Positions 27,947 through 35,862 of a stretch of DNA of 64,000 nt are shown here, in pieces (the first letter of the stretch is position 1; every line of letters starts with the position of its first letter). Source of the DNA: Armatimonadota bacterium (GTDB taxonomy: Bacteria > Armatimonadota > DTGP01 > JAKQQT01); contig DASXVS010000050.1 in the NCBI GenBank assembly GCA_036504095.1, positions 1 to 64,000 on the forward strand, in the 5' to 3' direction. The notes below the pieces were generated by a model. It had not been told where the DNA came from. It searched no databases and was given only the letters and a program-made list of their open reading frames with translations. The translations under genes were made by a program, and so were the position numbers.

Positions 27947-29189
27947 TGATTGGTTCCTTCTGACTGTTTCGTAAATGTTGGAGTTGCCGATGGAACTCCC
28001 AAAGATTATGGAATCCGCGCCGGCGGTTGCGGTTTGAGCCGCGGAATATAATCACCTCGACTCCGCATTCACTACACACGCGACAAGGACACTTCTCCCA
28101 AGGTCGGTCCTCCAATGTATGCCGATATGCATCTATATGCACCCGCGAGTTGAACTCCTGACCATATTCCACAAGAGGTTCGAGTGTCTTCTCGATAGAG
28201 AGAGTTCGTGCAGCATAGCTTCGCAGACCGCGTAGGGAGGCTTCCTCAAGGTCACGGAGACGACGCGACTGTTTGCGCCCCTCGAGAATCTGTCCCTTAA
28301 ATAGTCGACTTTCGTCAGCGTGAGGTATTCGGATAGCGGTGTACCAGTCGTTAGGAGCGAGGTAGTTCCTCGTATGGTCCTTAAAGGCGCGGAGCAACGG
28401 AGACGTGCTGTCCAAGCTTTCAATGTTGTACTGAGTGAAGTGCTGTATGTCGTTGGCCTTCGTAAATCCAAATAGATGCAAGCGAACACTCGGCTCTACC
28501 TCCCGTACGGCCTCCAGCACATGGTGAATCTGGTTCACCCTGAGAGGTACAAGACCGCCAATCGCGACGTAATCGAAGCCGATGTCAACAAGCCTTGAGA
28601 CTGCAAGCGCATACGATTTGGGGCTCCAGCCTTGCGCGACCCCTATTGGTTGGAATGGGACCTGCTGAACCTGACATGCAGCGTGAAATTCGCGTGCGAG
28701 CCTAAGGGTAAGGTCATAACGGCGCCTCCATTCGCCAGGTACGAGGTCTTCGAACAGGGCGGGGCCATCCAAGCTTTCATCATAGTGGAGGATGACGTGA
28801 TCAATCGACACGGCGTGCGTGAAACCGCACTCGACGTAGTACTCGATCATGTCCGGGACAGTGTAAATCGGTTCCAGTTCGTTCACATATGAAAATGCTC
28901 CGCAGTCACCCATGATGGCGCCGTTGCATTTGTCCAAGTCGTAACGCAAGAACGCGCGGGCGCCTTCCCGCCGAAACCGCATACTCTGCGCCGTCGAGTA
29001 CTTTCCCTGCCATCGATGATCACCCACCGTTGCCCGAGACACTAGAATGCCATCGTAAGGCGGCGGGGTGAAATACTCGTGCGCGTAAACATCGTGCCGT
29101 TGGACCTGGCGGTCCGGGCTGTGTTCCTCACGCTCAAAATCGAACCCCGGATCAATGTAGTCAAGGCTGTCGGCGAAGAAGAACTTCAT
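27936..29189 (-). CDS. dpdA: DpdA, TGT-like DNA-guanine transglycosylase
   Basis: DpdA is the enzyme that exchanges guanine in DNA for preQ0. The 417-residue protein follows the tRNA-guanine transglycosylase plan: MGDCGAFSYV with a substrate-binding aspartate (D95), SIDHVIL (D130), the barrel glycine motif YVAIGGLVPL (207-216), HLFGFTKANDIQHF (238-251) and SLDSTSP with a candidate nucleophile D260. The C-terminal zinc site is C367, C369 and C372 with H394 or H400. It starts four bases after the dpdC stop. The divergence from tRNA-type TGT and the dpd neighbourhood make the DNA-acting form much more likely. Confidence 0.92.
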   Translation of the reverse strand: MKFFFADSLDYIDPGFDFEREEHSPDRQVQRHDVYAHEYFTPPPYDGILVSRATVGDHRWQGKYSTAQSMRFRREGARAFLRYDLDKCNGAIMGDCGAFSYVNELEPIYTVPDMIEYYVECGFTHAVSIDHVILHYDESLDGPALFEDLVPGEWRRRYDLTLRLAREFHAACQVQQVPFQPIGVAQGWSPKSYALAVSRLVDIGFDYVAIGGLVPLRVNQIHHVLEAVREVEPSVRLHLFGFTKANDIQHFTQYNIESLDSTSPLLRAFKDHTRNYLAPNDWYTAIRIPHADESRLFKGQILEGRKQSRRLRDLEEASLRGLRSYAARTLSIEKTLEPLVEYGQEFNSRVHIDAYRHTLEDRPWEKCPCRVCSECGVEVIIFRGSNRNRRRGFHNLWEFHRQLQHLRNSQKEPINAV

Positions 29190-29193
29190 TTTG

Positions 29194-30147
29194 TCACATT
29201 ACCACGCCTTCAGTGATTGTCGGTCGTACACGGTTTACCTGCTCAGTGAAACGGGATTGCTCGCACTGCAAGCCGGAATCGCGAAATTCGCGGAGGAGGC
29301 GAGAAGCGGAAGCACCAGGGTCTACCATCAACCGCTCCTTGATAAACGACTCGATTTCCTCGGGTATCGGTTTTCTCCGCATGAGCCGCGGACTCTCGGA
29401 TGGCTGGGTGGACAGGCTATCCCGTAGGGCTGTCTCCAGTTCGTCACGCTGCCATCTCCCCTTCTGCTTGATTGTCCGGATAACCCATAGCGCAACGCGT
29501 TGGTTAATCGTCGCGCGTGGTCCGGGATCAACTCGCTCATAGGTAATGGGTACTGGAAGAAGGCAAGCCCTCAAGGGCCCCTCTACTGTTGATGGTCGTA
29601 TGCCAACCGAGACCACCACCAATTGTTGCGGGCCACACATTCCTGCCAACTCAGATATATCATCCCGAATCGCTCCGATGTAGTCGCTACCGCAAACTAT
29701 GAGACAGAGGTCGGCGCTTTGGAGTCTCGACAATGGGGCGGCTTCTCCGGACCGAGTCGCGTTAATCGCTTTCCACCATCTCCGATGCCGCTCGCCCATT
29801 GTACCAGAATCTGTGAGACGATTGCCCACGCGGTCCAATCCAGGGGCGAAGGTGGCTGAATAGCCAGGCAGGGCCTCTTCTGATGATACCAGTCCGAATC
29901 CTGCGGAAATGACCGAGAAACGGACCTCGCCAAATTCCGCGGCCAGTTCTCTGGACTTGATGCTGAGATTCCACGCGCCACCCGCGTATAAAGCGCTCGG
30001 CGTCGCTCGCACGTCCCCGGATCGACATCGCTCCAGCCATTCGGCTGCGACTGCCAGGCTGTCACCACGACGAAGCCGATGAAACTCCAGACTATCGGTG
30101 CTCAAACGCTTTGAACTGGTGCAACTGGCTACAAGATTGATGTTCAC
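29194..30147 (-). CDS. dpdC: Probable DpdC (YaaA-like), preQ0-to-ADG step
   Basis: First gene of the operon, 317 residues. The N-terminal half resembles YaaA/DUF6884 proteins: LVASCTSSKR, then ALYAGGAWNLSIKSRELA and FSVISAGFGLVSSEEALPGY. From memory of the Dpd literature, DpdC is needed to turn preQ0 in DNA into 7-amido-7-deazaguanine and has a YaaA-like fold; the gene's place beside dpdA and dpdB agrees. The start is GTG 30147: a stop codon lies four codons upstream in frame, and there is no ribosome-binding site, so the transcript may be leaderless. Confidence 0.65.
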   Translation of the reverse strand: MNINLVASCTSSKRLSTDSLEFHRLRRGDSLAVAAEWLERCRSGDVRATPSALYAGGAWNLSIKSRELAAEFGEVRFSVISAGFGLVSSEEALPGYSATFAPGLDRVGNRLTDSGTMGERHRRWWKAINATRSGEAAPLSRLQSADLCLIVCGSDYIGAIRDDISELAGMCGPQQLVVVSVGIRPSTVEGPLRACLLPVPITYERVDPGPRATINQRVALWVIRTIKQKGRWQRDELETALRDSLSTQPSESPRLMRRKPIPEEIESFIKERLMVDPGASASRLLREFRDSGLQCEQSRFTEQVNRVRPTITEGVVM

Positions 30148-30150
30148 AGC

Positions 30151-30180
30151 TTCATACTAGTACATCGGCACGGATGTAAA
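30151..30180 (-). promoter_or_regulatory. Candidate promoter of the dpd operon
   Basis: Read on the minus strand, TTTACA (30175-30180), an 18-base spacer and TATGAA (30151-30156) lie immediately before GTG 30147. Only three bases separate the -10-like box from the start codon, which would give a leaderless or nearly leaderless mRNA. Confidence 0.5.
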
Positions 30181-30181
30181 C

Positions 30182-30208
30182 CATACGTTAACCATACTTA
30201 TTTCATAC
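30182..30208. promoter_or_regulatory. Three CATAC repeats phased at 11 bp, operator-like
   Basis: CATAC occurs at 30182-30186, 30193-30197 and 30204-30208, exactly one helical turn apart, with a further copy at 30153 in the -10 region. The array sits just upstream of the dpdC promoter and at the 3' end of the XRE gene, so the XRE protein is the natural candidate to bind it. Confidence 0.5.
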
Positions 30209-30444
30209 TAATACCCTCGGTCGTCTGAATCGATAGTTCGCCCATTCAGCACATATGACGGATCAACTCCGAGGGCACTGCCCAGAGCTCGAAGCGTCCC
30301 GTTTCGAGGTCGCTGCGTTGAGCCTCTTTCGATGTCTTTGATCGTCGGTAGCGGAACTCCGGACTTAACAGATAAGTCCATTTGGGTCCAGAGTTTCGAG
30401 TCACGCAAAACTTTCAGTCTCTTTGCTAGGGTCTCTTGAAGCAT
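30208..30444 (-). CDS. Small XRE-family regulator of the dpd operon
   Basis: This 78-residue single-domain helix-turn-helix protein has the motif LAKRLKVLRDSKLWTQMDLS with SGVPLPTIKDIERG as the recognition helix region. It is the first gene on the strand and ends 60 bases before dpdC, so it could be co-transcribed or act on the dpdC promoter from the CATAC array between them. No clear ribosome-binding site precedes ATG 30444. Its size matches controller proteins that delay expression of restriction genes after transfer, which is inference. Confidence 0.8.
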   Translation of the reverse strand: MLQETLAKRLKVLRDSKLWTQMDLSVKSGVPLPTIKDIERGSTQRPRNGTLRALGSALGVDPSYVLNGRTIDSDDRGY

Positions 30445-30728
30445 GCTTACTACACTGTTGGCGACTTGACGGTATATAAACGGTCACCACACCTATTATG
30501 TAGAATCCAGCGAGTCCAACGCGTTCGCGAGCGACTTTCAGGCATTTCTTCCGATGTGGGCTCACGCGAGCATCGCGGCGGTGCGCACTGGAATCAGTGA
30601 ATTCGTCGAGGTTCAGTGCGGTGAGAACGGCCGCCCAACCACATCGAGTTGCACGTGTTTCTCAGACCCAACCGTACAGAACATCGATGGGTGTCGATGT
30701 TCACCGGACGCTTGTCTTGGTTGATAAA
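30445..30728. other. Intergenic region with one perfect hairpin
   Basis: No gene is recognised in these 284 bases between the regulator and the IS256 copy. AACATCGA (30680-30687) and TCGATGTT (30694-30701) form a perfect 8-bp hairpin with a six-base loop. The promoter of the XRE gene should lie near 30445-30500, but I cannot place it firmly. Confidence 0.4.
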
Positions 30729-32045
30729 GCAACGTTGTTTCTGTAAATTGGGTGGGTGTATTTCCGGATTTCCTATTAGTGTGAGTTGAAGTTGACGTAG
30801 CGTTTGTCGGTTTCCCAGTCGTCGGAGATCTCCATCAGGGTGGCACTGACCAGGCGGAGCAGAGACTCCTCGTTCGGGAAGAGCCGTGCCACGCGTGTGC
30901 GCCGGCGTATCTCCTGGTTCAGCCTTTCCAGGCCATTGGTGGTCCTGAGGATCTTGCGGTGGCCTTCCGGGAAATCGAACACCGTGAGCCCCTCCGGCAG
31001 ATTTTCCTCCAGCCAGGCCGCAAGCTTCGGCGCCGCCTTCTGGTACTTCGCCACCGTAGTTTTCAGCCGCAGGTCGGCTTCCTGCCGATTTCCGGCGTTG
31101 AAGACCAGGCGGATATCGCTTGCCACCTCTGTCTTCATCTCCTGCTTAGGCACATACGCCTGAGCGTTCTTTTGCAGGTGGAATTGGCATCTCTGCCACG
31201 GCAAGCCGCCCAACACGGCCGTTCTGGCCACCTTCAGGCCCGCGTGATCGTCGCTGATCACCAGCTGCACACCACAGAGCCCACGTTCCGCCAAGGACAG
31301 CAGGAAATCCCGCCAATGCACTTCGTGCTCACTCAGGGATACCGAAACACCCAGTACCTGCCGGTGTCCCTCGACATCCACGCCCACCGCCACCAGAACC
31401 GCGGCGTCCTGTACGCTGCCGTTTCTGCGCACTTTCTCATAACGGGCGTCCAGAAACAGGTACACACACGTTCCCAGTGGACGGCTCCGCCACGCGGACA
31501 GCGTGGAATCCAGCTCCGCCGCAGCGCGGCTTACCTGGGTGCTGGTAACCTCGACCCCGCACAACTCCTCGGTGATCCTGGCCACCTTACGCGTGGAAAC
31601 ACCCTGAACGTACATCTCCGCCAGCGCAAGCTTCAAAGCGCGCTCCGAGCGAAGCCCTTTCTCCAGAGCCTGCGGGTAGAAACCGCCTTCCCGCACTTGC
31701 GGTATCGCGAAAGTCACTTCCCCCACGCGGGTCTGAACCGTCTTCGGCTTGTAGCCATTCGCATGGCCTACACGCCCTGCGTGACGCTCGTACAAACCCG
31801 CGTTCATATGCCGCTCGCGCTCGGCCTGCATCGCCGCGTTCACAACCACACGGATCGCGTCACCGATGCCGTCCAATCCTTGTTCACAAATCTGTTCCAG
31901 AAACCCCTCTGGCAGGCTAGAATCTTCTCGGTAGGCCACGGGTGTCTCTCCTTTCTCTGGTTTCATCAACCGAAAGGTAACACCCGGGCCTGCCACCCCG
32001 TGCTAGCAGGCAGACCGCAATCCCAATTTACAGAAACACTGTTGC
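30729..32045 (-). mobile_element. IS256-family insertion sequence
   Basis: Imperfect 24-bp terminal inverted repeats bound the element: 30729-30752 begins GCAAC and ends GTTTCTGTAAATTGGG, and 32022-32045 is its reverse complement with two mismatches. The 16-base inner part is perfect. One transposase fills the interior. I see no matching 8-bp target duplication next to either end, so the insertion is old or was rearranged, or the true tips differ by a few bases. Confidence 0.85.
30776..31939 (-). CDS. IS256-family (Mutator-type) transposase
   Basis: This DDE transposase of 387 residues starts from GTG 31939, chosen because AAGGAG lies nine bases upstream; an ATG at 31966 is an alternative. 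The acidic triad is visible in YLFLDARYEKVR, LVISDDHAGL and TTNGLERLNQEIRRRTR followed by FPNEESLLRL. CQFHLQKN is the family's conserved C-x2-H segment. The gene is intact, so the element may still move. It separates the dpd operon and its regulator from the conjugation-type genes. Confidence 0.93.
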   Translation of the reverse strand: MAYREDSSLPEGFLEQICEQGLDGIGDAIRVVVNAAMQAERERHMNAGLYERHAGRVGHANGYKPKTVQTRVGEVTFAIPQVREGGFYPQALEKGLRSERALKLALAEMYVQGVSTRKVARITEELCGVEVTSTQVSRAAAELDSTLSAWRSRPLGTCVYLFLDARYEKVRRNGSVQDAAVLVAVGVDVEGHRQVLGVSVSLSEHEVHWRDFLLSLAERGLCGVQLVISDDHAGLKVARTAVLGGLPWQRCQFHLQKNAQAYVPKQEMKTEVASDIRLVFNAGNRQEADLRLKTTVAKYQKAAPKLAAWLEENLPEGLTVFDFPEGHRKILRTTNGLERLNQEIRRRTRVARLFPNEESLLRLVSATLMEISDDWETDKRYVNFNSH

Positions 32046-32366
32046 ACTACTTCTTGGTTTGTTTGCAGCAAGCCTACTCGATAAACACCGACATCAATGT
32101 CTGCGATATTGGAAGTGCCTTGAACGATCGGTATGGCAGTGCTGGCGGCTCGTAAGGATGGTACCTGGATGGAATCATCGAAACAGATGGGCTGAGGTTT
32201 TCGGGATGGGTTGGCATTGCGGCAACGCATACCTTGAACAATCTGGACCCGGCGATGTTCCGCATGTCCGGCGTGCCGGAGCGGTCCAGACCCGTGTAAT
32301 ACTCCACCTCTGATCTCTCAACTGTCCTGATTGGCATCGCGTTGGTCCTGGGTGTCCGCTTCGGCC
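32046..32366 (-). CDS. Doubtful hypothetical protein after the replication-relaxation gene
   Basis: A minus-strand frame from GTG 32370 to 32074 (98 codons) begins in a GTGA overlap with the stop of the upstream gene, the same coupling seen elsewhere in this element. The product (RTVERSEVEYYTGLDRSG and onward) matches no family I know and is proline-rich at the end. It may be a small real gene or the remainder of a region trimmed by the neighbouring IS256. I see no other gene between 32046 and 32366. Confidence 0.3.
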
Positions 32367-33221
32367 TCACGGGAGTAGGGCAGAAGGTTGTTCACCAACC
32401 GTCATCCACACATGGGCGAGCGGACCGTCTGCCGCCACGGCAGAGAGCGTTGTGGCAAGAAACGGGACGCCGCTGCCCTTGACAACCTGGAGCAGGTGGC
32501 GAAGCCTGCCCTCCCCGGTCGTCACGATCAGCACCCTGAACGACGCCGCTCCGTATAACTCGAGGAACAATCCGCCGTCGAGGTACCGTTCGTAGCCTGT
32601 CGCCTTGCTCCCGAACTGCCGCGCGCTTGTATGGCCAAGATCGATCTCCAGGAAGAACGGGAATGACTGTCCGTTGGCTTCCCGCTGCAACGAGATGTAG
32701 GCATCCGGCTTGAACACTTCGCGCCGCCACGCGCCGCCGCCGACCCGGACATCGTACTCGTGCCGGCATAGGACCTCCGGCAGCCAACGGCCAATTCGCA
32801 CTTGGGACTGTGCGGCCACAGATCGGCGGGCGGCCAAGTAGAAGTCGACAATACCTAGGGTGTGCTCCCAGAAGGTCGGCGTCGGGCTCTTGCGCGTTAG
32901 CTCACGTACTGAGCCTTCCTCCCACTGCAAGCGACGCGCTACGATCGGCACGGCTGCCGCGGCAATGCTATAGATGGCCTGCCCGACGTACGCCGCTCCC
33001 GGTGGATAGGACCGACGCAGGTACCCGTGATCGAACAGGAGGCGCAACCGCGTGCTGCAGCGGGTGAGCGAGCCGAAGTACAGCTCCTGGATCTGGTCAC
33101 GCCGCATGGCGCGGTGGACGAAGAGATCCGCCAGCAGCGTTTCGTCGCGCTCCGTGAGGACAAGTCCCGCCCGTGCTTGGCGCCAGAAACGGCTACGCGG
33201 CAAAGCGTGGTCTTCGGGCAT
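32367..33221 (-). CDS. Replication-relaxation family protein
   Basis: This 284-residue protein resembles the Replic_Relax family found beside TraD/FtsK-like ATPases in plasmids and integrative elements. It has an N-terminal winged helix (LTERDETLLADLFVHRAMRR, then QIQELYFGS) and a nuclease-like C-terminal half with FKPDAYISL and FFLEIDLGHTS (D, E-x-D pattern). I choose ATG 33221, which has GAGG upstream and overlaps the TraD-like gene by 29 bases; an earlier in-frame start at 33356 lies deep in that gene. Its role is probably in transfer or replication start. Confidence 0.72.
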   Translation of the reverse strand: MPEDHALPRSRFWRQARAGLVLTERDETLLADLFVHRAMRRDQIQELYFGSLTRCSTRLRLLFDHGYLRRSYPPGAAYVGQAIYSIAAAAVPIVARRLQWEEGSVRELTRKSPTPTFWEHTLGIVDFYLAARRSVAAQSQVRIGRWLPEVLCRHEYDVRVGGGAWRREVFKPDAYISLQREANGQSFPFFLEIDLGHTSARQFGSKATGYERYLDGGLFLELYGAASFRVLIVTTGEGRLRHLLQVVKGSGVPFLATTLSAVAADGPLAHVWMTVGEQPSALLP

Positions 33222-34677
33222 CACGAACCTCGTACGCGGCCGTTCGGCCGCGGGTCGGACTGGCCGCCAATCCGGCGATGAAGGCGGATCGGCGGGCCAG
33301 CTCAGCTTCCACCTCGGAACTCTTCTGGTCGAGACTCTCGCCGGCGATACGGCCAATTTCCTTGATGGATTCGCTGCTCACTGGTGGATCGGGCGAGCGC
33401 GGAACTCGGATGCGACAGCTTTGACGACCCCGGCGCACCACGAACGCCTCACCCACGCGCTGCGTCATGAGCGCCGTGCGCAGGCTCTCGCGGTCGGCAT
33501 CGGCGACAATTTCGCGGGCCAATTCGCTGGCATCGACGGCGCCGGTCTGGAACAGCAGTTGTGTTCCGACATTGTTGCGAACGGCTTGCCGCAGACTGGC
33601 TGGCAGTTGCGAGAGGTTCTGGTGCGAGAGTGTGAGGCCGAGGCCAAAGCGCCGGCCCTCCGCGACGATCGCTTCAAACCTGTCGCTGGCCATGGTTTCG
33701 AACTCGTCGATGTAAAGGTAAACGGGACGCCGATCTCCTTCCGACTGGTCAACCCGAGCCATCATCGCCGCTTGCAAGGCTGAGACGATGAGTCCTCCGG
33801 CCAGGTGGGCGGCCTCGTGGAGGCGGTCCACCGCCAACGAAACGAGGAGCATGGCCCCCGGCTCGCCGTTGAAGAAACCACCCAGATCGAAGGCCTCACG
33901 TGCGCCGAACAGCCGCCGAAGCTGCGGCAGGCACAGCAGTGGGGTGACCTTGTTGAGCACGGGAAGGCGCCATGCCATTTGCTTCTCAGGGGACAGCGCG
34001 TTGTACCGCTCGAAGAATCCGCGCACATACGTATCTGAAACGCCGGCGAGAACGTGTTCACGAAATGCATCGTTGGACAGCAATGGCTCCAGTTCAAGCA
34101 GGGTCCACCCGGTCTCCGCCAAAACCATGAGGGCGTTGCGCAACGTCTCATCCAACTGGACGCCCCAGCTATCGGCCTGTGCCTTGATCACCGAGAGGAC
34201 GTGCAGGGCCCGACCGTACGGATCACCCGGCCCGGCGAGCGGGTTGAACGGCAGGACGACACGCTCATCCCGGAGGTCCAGCATCGCCAGTCGTCCGCGT
34301 ACTTTCTCTGGCCCAACCGCCGCCAGGCGCCGCAGCACTCGGTCGACGAGGTCGCCTCGCAAGTCGATGACGCAGAAACTGTGGCCGGCAGCGATGTCTC
34401 CTTCCAGTAGCCGGAGCAGGCAGTTCGTCTTGCCGCTGCCAGTAGCACCCATGAGGTAGACGTGTTTGAGCCGTGCCTCGCCGGTCAACGATACGTATTG
34501 TGGTCCAGTCGGCGGCGGACCCTTGGGCAGCACCGGGATTGTTCTCCCCAACCGGATAGATCCGGATTTGGGCAGTTCCCCATAGATGAATCGGGCCAGG
34601 ACTTCGAGGGCGCCAAGCAGGAGGGCAACCACCAGGATGGAGGTAAGTAGAATTGATATGTGCTCTACCGACATCAT
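33193..34677 (-). CDS. TraD-like DNA transfer ATPase (coupling protein)
   Basis: This 494-residue protein has an N-terminal membrane segment (7-29), Walker A GATGSGKT (77-84), Walker B PVYLYIDEFE and a later LTLSHQNLSQLP, as in type IV coupling proteins of the TraD/TraG-VirD4 group. These pump DNA from the relaxase to the secretion channel. No relaxase or mating-pair-formation genes are in view, so it could serve mobilisation with help from other elements, or those genes may lie left of the window. It starts about 90 bases after the integrase stop. Confidence 0.83.
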   Translation of the reverse strand: MMSVEHISILLTSILVVALLLGALEVLARFIYGELPKSGSIRLGRTIPVLPKGPPPTGPQYVSLTGEARLKHVYLMGATGSGKTNCLLRLLEGDIAAGHSFCVIDLRGDLVDRVLRRLAAVGPEKVRGRLAMLDLRDERVVLPFNPLAGPGDPYGRALHVLSVIKAQADSWGVQLDETLRNALMVLAETGWTLLELEPLLSNDAFREHVLAGVSDTYVRGFFERYNALSPEKQMAWRLPVLNKVTPLLCLPQLRRLFGAREAFDLGGFFNGEPGAMLLVSLAVDRLHEAAHLAGGLIVSALQAAMMARVDQSEGDRRPVYLYIDEFETMASDRFEAIVAEGRRFGLGLTLSHQNLSQLPASLRQAVRNNVGTQLLFQTGAVDASELAREIVADADRESLRTALMTQRVGEAFVVRRGRQSCRIRVPRSPDPPVSSESIKEIGRIAGESLDQKSSEVEAELARRSAFIAGLAASPTRGRTAAYEVRDARRPRFAA

Positions 34678-34734
34678 CAGGTTTGAGCCTCCAAGCGTTT
34701 CGCCTCGCTCTGAGCGCGGAAAGCGCTGGTAGCA

Positions 34735-34768
34735 CCCCGGATAACCCTATCCGGGGAGTTATCCGGGG
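34735..34768. promoter_or_regulatory. Inverted repeat between integrase and traD-like gene
   Basis: CCCCGGATA-ACCC-TATCCGGGG (34735-34756) is a perfect 9-bp inverted repeat, followed at once by a third half-copy, ATCCGGGG (34761-34768). It lies directly after the integrase stop. It may terminate integrase transcription or be a protein-binding site; there is no T-run. Confidence 0.45.
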
Positions 34769-34769
34769 C

Positions 34770-35774
34770 CTAGCGGCTCTTCGATATGTTCTTCTTGATG
34801 CCATCCATCGGACTGTATTGCCGGTGTTGCCGCTCAACGTCGGCATCCGCAAGCGCGACGTAGTGGTTGGTCATCTTCAAGGTGGTGTGCCCCAGCATCT
34901 TCTGCAGGGCGAAGCCGTTTCCGCCGTTTCTCAAAAAGAAGACGGCGGCGGTGTGGCGGAAGGTGTGAGGTGAGCAACGGGTGGCCTGGATGCCGGCGAC
35001 ACGACCGAGTCTTGCGATGAGCTTCTGCAGCCCCGAGCGAGTCAGCCCCTCCCCGCTGTTGGTGCCGCGGTCTCCGAGAAAGACGGCGTCGGCCTCGTCG
35101 CGTGGGTCTTCCCGCAGGTACTGATAGAGCGCCCGTTTGGTGGCCAGGCCGAAGTAGATCGGCCGGCTCTTTCCACCTTTGCCGTGGACGGTCAGGTGGC
35201 CGTTCTGGAGGTCAACCATTTCCAACGTGAGCCCACACAACTCCGAGGCGCGGATACCGGTGTCAACAAGCAGTGCGACAATGGCTTCGTCGCGGCGCGG
35301 ATGGTTGGACCTGCGCGCGGCGGCGAGCAGCGCCTTGATTTGGGCTTCGGAAAATGGCTGGATCTGGTCGGGGCGCGAGATCGGCACGCGAATACCCTCG
35401 ACGGGAGAGACCGTCAAAAGCCCTTCGTCTACGAGCCAACGGAAGAACGTCCGCACGTGAACGTAGTATGTCTGAACCGTACTGGGACCGACCGGCTTGT
35501 CGCACTGGGGATTGCCCCAACGCCCGCCTTCGTCTTCGTGTCCGTGGTTGAGGTAGGCCAGGAACTGGCGGATCTCCGCAGCGCCGCAACGTTCGTAAGC
35601 GCGGTCCTTGAGGAACCAAACGAGCTTGTCCACCACCATGCGGCGGTTTCCAAGCGAGCGGTCCGATAACTGGCGAATATCGCCGTCGAGGAGCCAACCT
35701 TCGACGGATCGCTCAAGCGAGCGAACGTCTAGGTCGGTCTGAGGAATTGCGCATTGAGGCTCCCTTTTCTGCAT
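34770..35774 (-). CDS. int: Tyrosine site-specific integrase
   Basis: This 334-residue XerC/D-like recombinase has a SAM-like N-terminal core-binding domain (about 20-120) and the catalytic set R175 (GIRASEL), K199 or K202 (GKGGKSRP), H270 and R273 (HTFRH), H296 (LGHTT) and nucleophile Y305 (NHY). It lies immediately downstream of the 3' end of tRNA-Ala, the classic place for an integrase of an element inserted into a tRNA gene. Its ribosome-binding site GGAGGG is enclosed in a hairpin. It very likely inserts and excises the whole island. Confidence 0.9.
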   Translation of the reverse strand: MQKREPQCAIPQTDLDVRSLERSVEGWLLDGDIRQLSDRSLGNRRMVVDKLVWFLKDRAYERCGAAEIRQFLAYLNHGHEDEGGRWGNPQCDKPVGPSTVQTYYVHVRTFFRWLVDEGLLTVSPVEGIRVPISRPDQIQPFSEAQIKALLAAARRSNHPRRDEAIVALLVDTGIRASELCGLTLEMVDLQNGHLTVHGKGGKSRPIYFGLATKRALYQYLREDPRDEADAVFLGDRGTNSGEGLTRSGLQKLIARLGRVAGIQATRCSPHTFRHTAAVFFLRNGGNGFALQKMLGHTTLKMTNHYVALADADVERQHRQYSPMDGIKKNISKSR

Positions 35775-35776
35775 TT

Positions 35777-35804
35777 TGCCCTCCAGAACTGAGTTCGGAG
35801 GGCA
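35777..35804 (-). promoter_or_regulatory. Hairpin hiding the integrase ribosome-binding site
   Basis: TGCCCTCC pairs with GGAGGGCA, and the inner GAAC pairs with GTTC around TGA, giving a 12-bp stem with one mismatch. On the integrase mRNA the 3' arm contains GGAGGG four bases before ATG 35774, so folding would block ribosome binding. Confidence 0.6.
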
Positions 35805-35826
35805 GCGGGATGCCCGAGGAGTAGCC

Positions 35827-35860
35827 CCTTTTGAGCACAGTGGCCGCCGTGCTCAAAAGG
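35827..35860. terminator. 12-bp perfect hairpin after tRNA-Ala
   Basis: CCTTTTGAGCAC and GTGCTCAAAAGG are perfect complements separated by ten bases, beginning two bases after the tRNA 3' end. It could stop tRNA transcription or help processing. No T-run follows, so some read-through into the integrase is plausible. Confidence 0.5.
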
Positions 35861-35862
35861 TA

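Noticed and set aside
30959-32155. 398-codon plus-strand frame across the IS256 copy
   Set aside because: It is antisense to an intact transposase with all catalytic motifs; the product is histidine-, glutamine- and arginine-rich as expected of a shadow frame.
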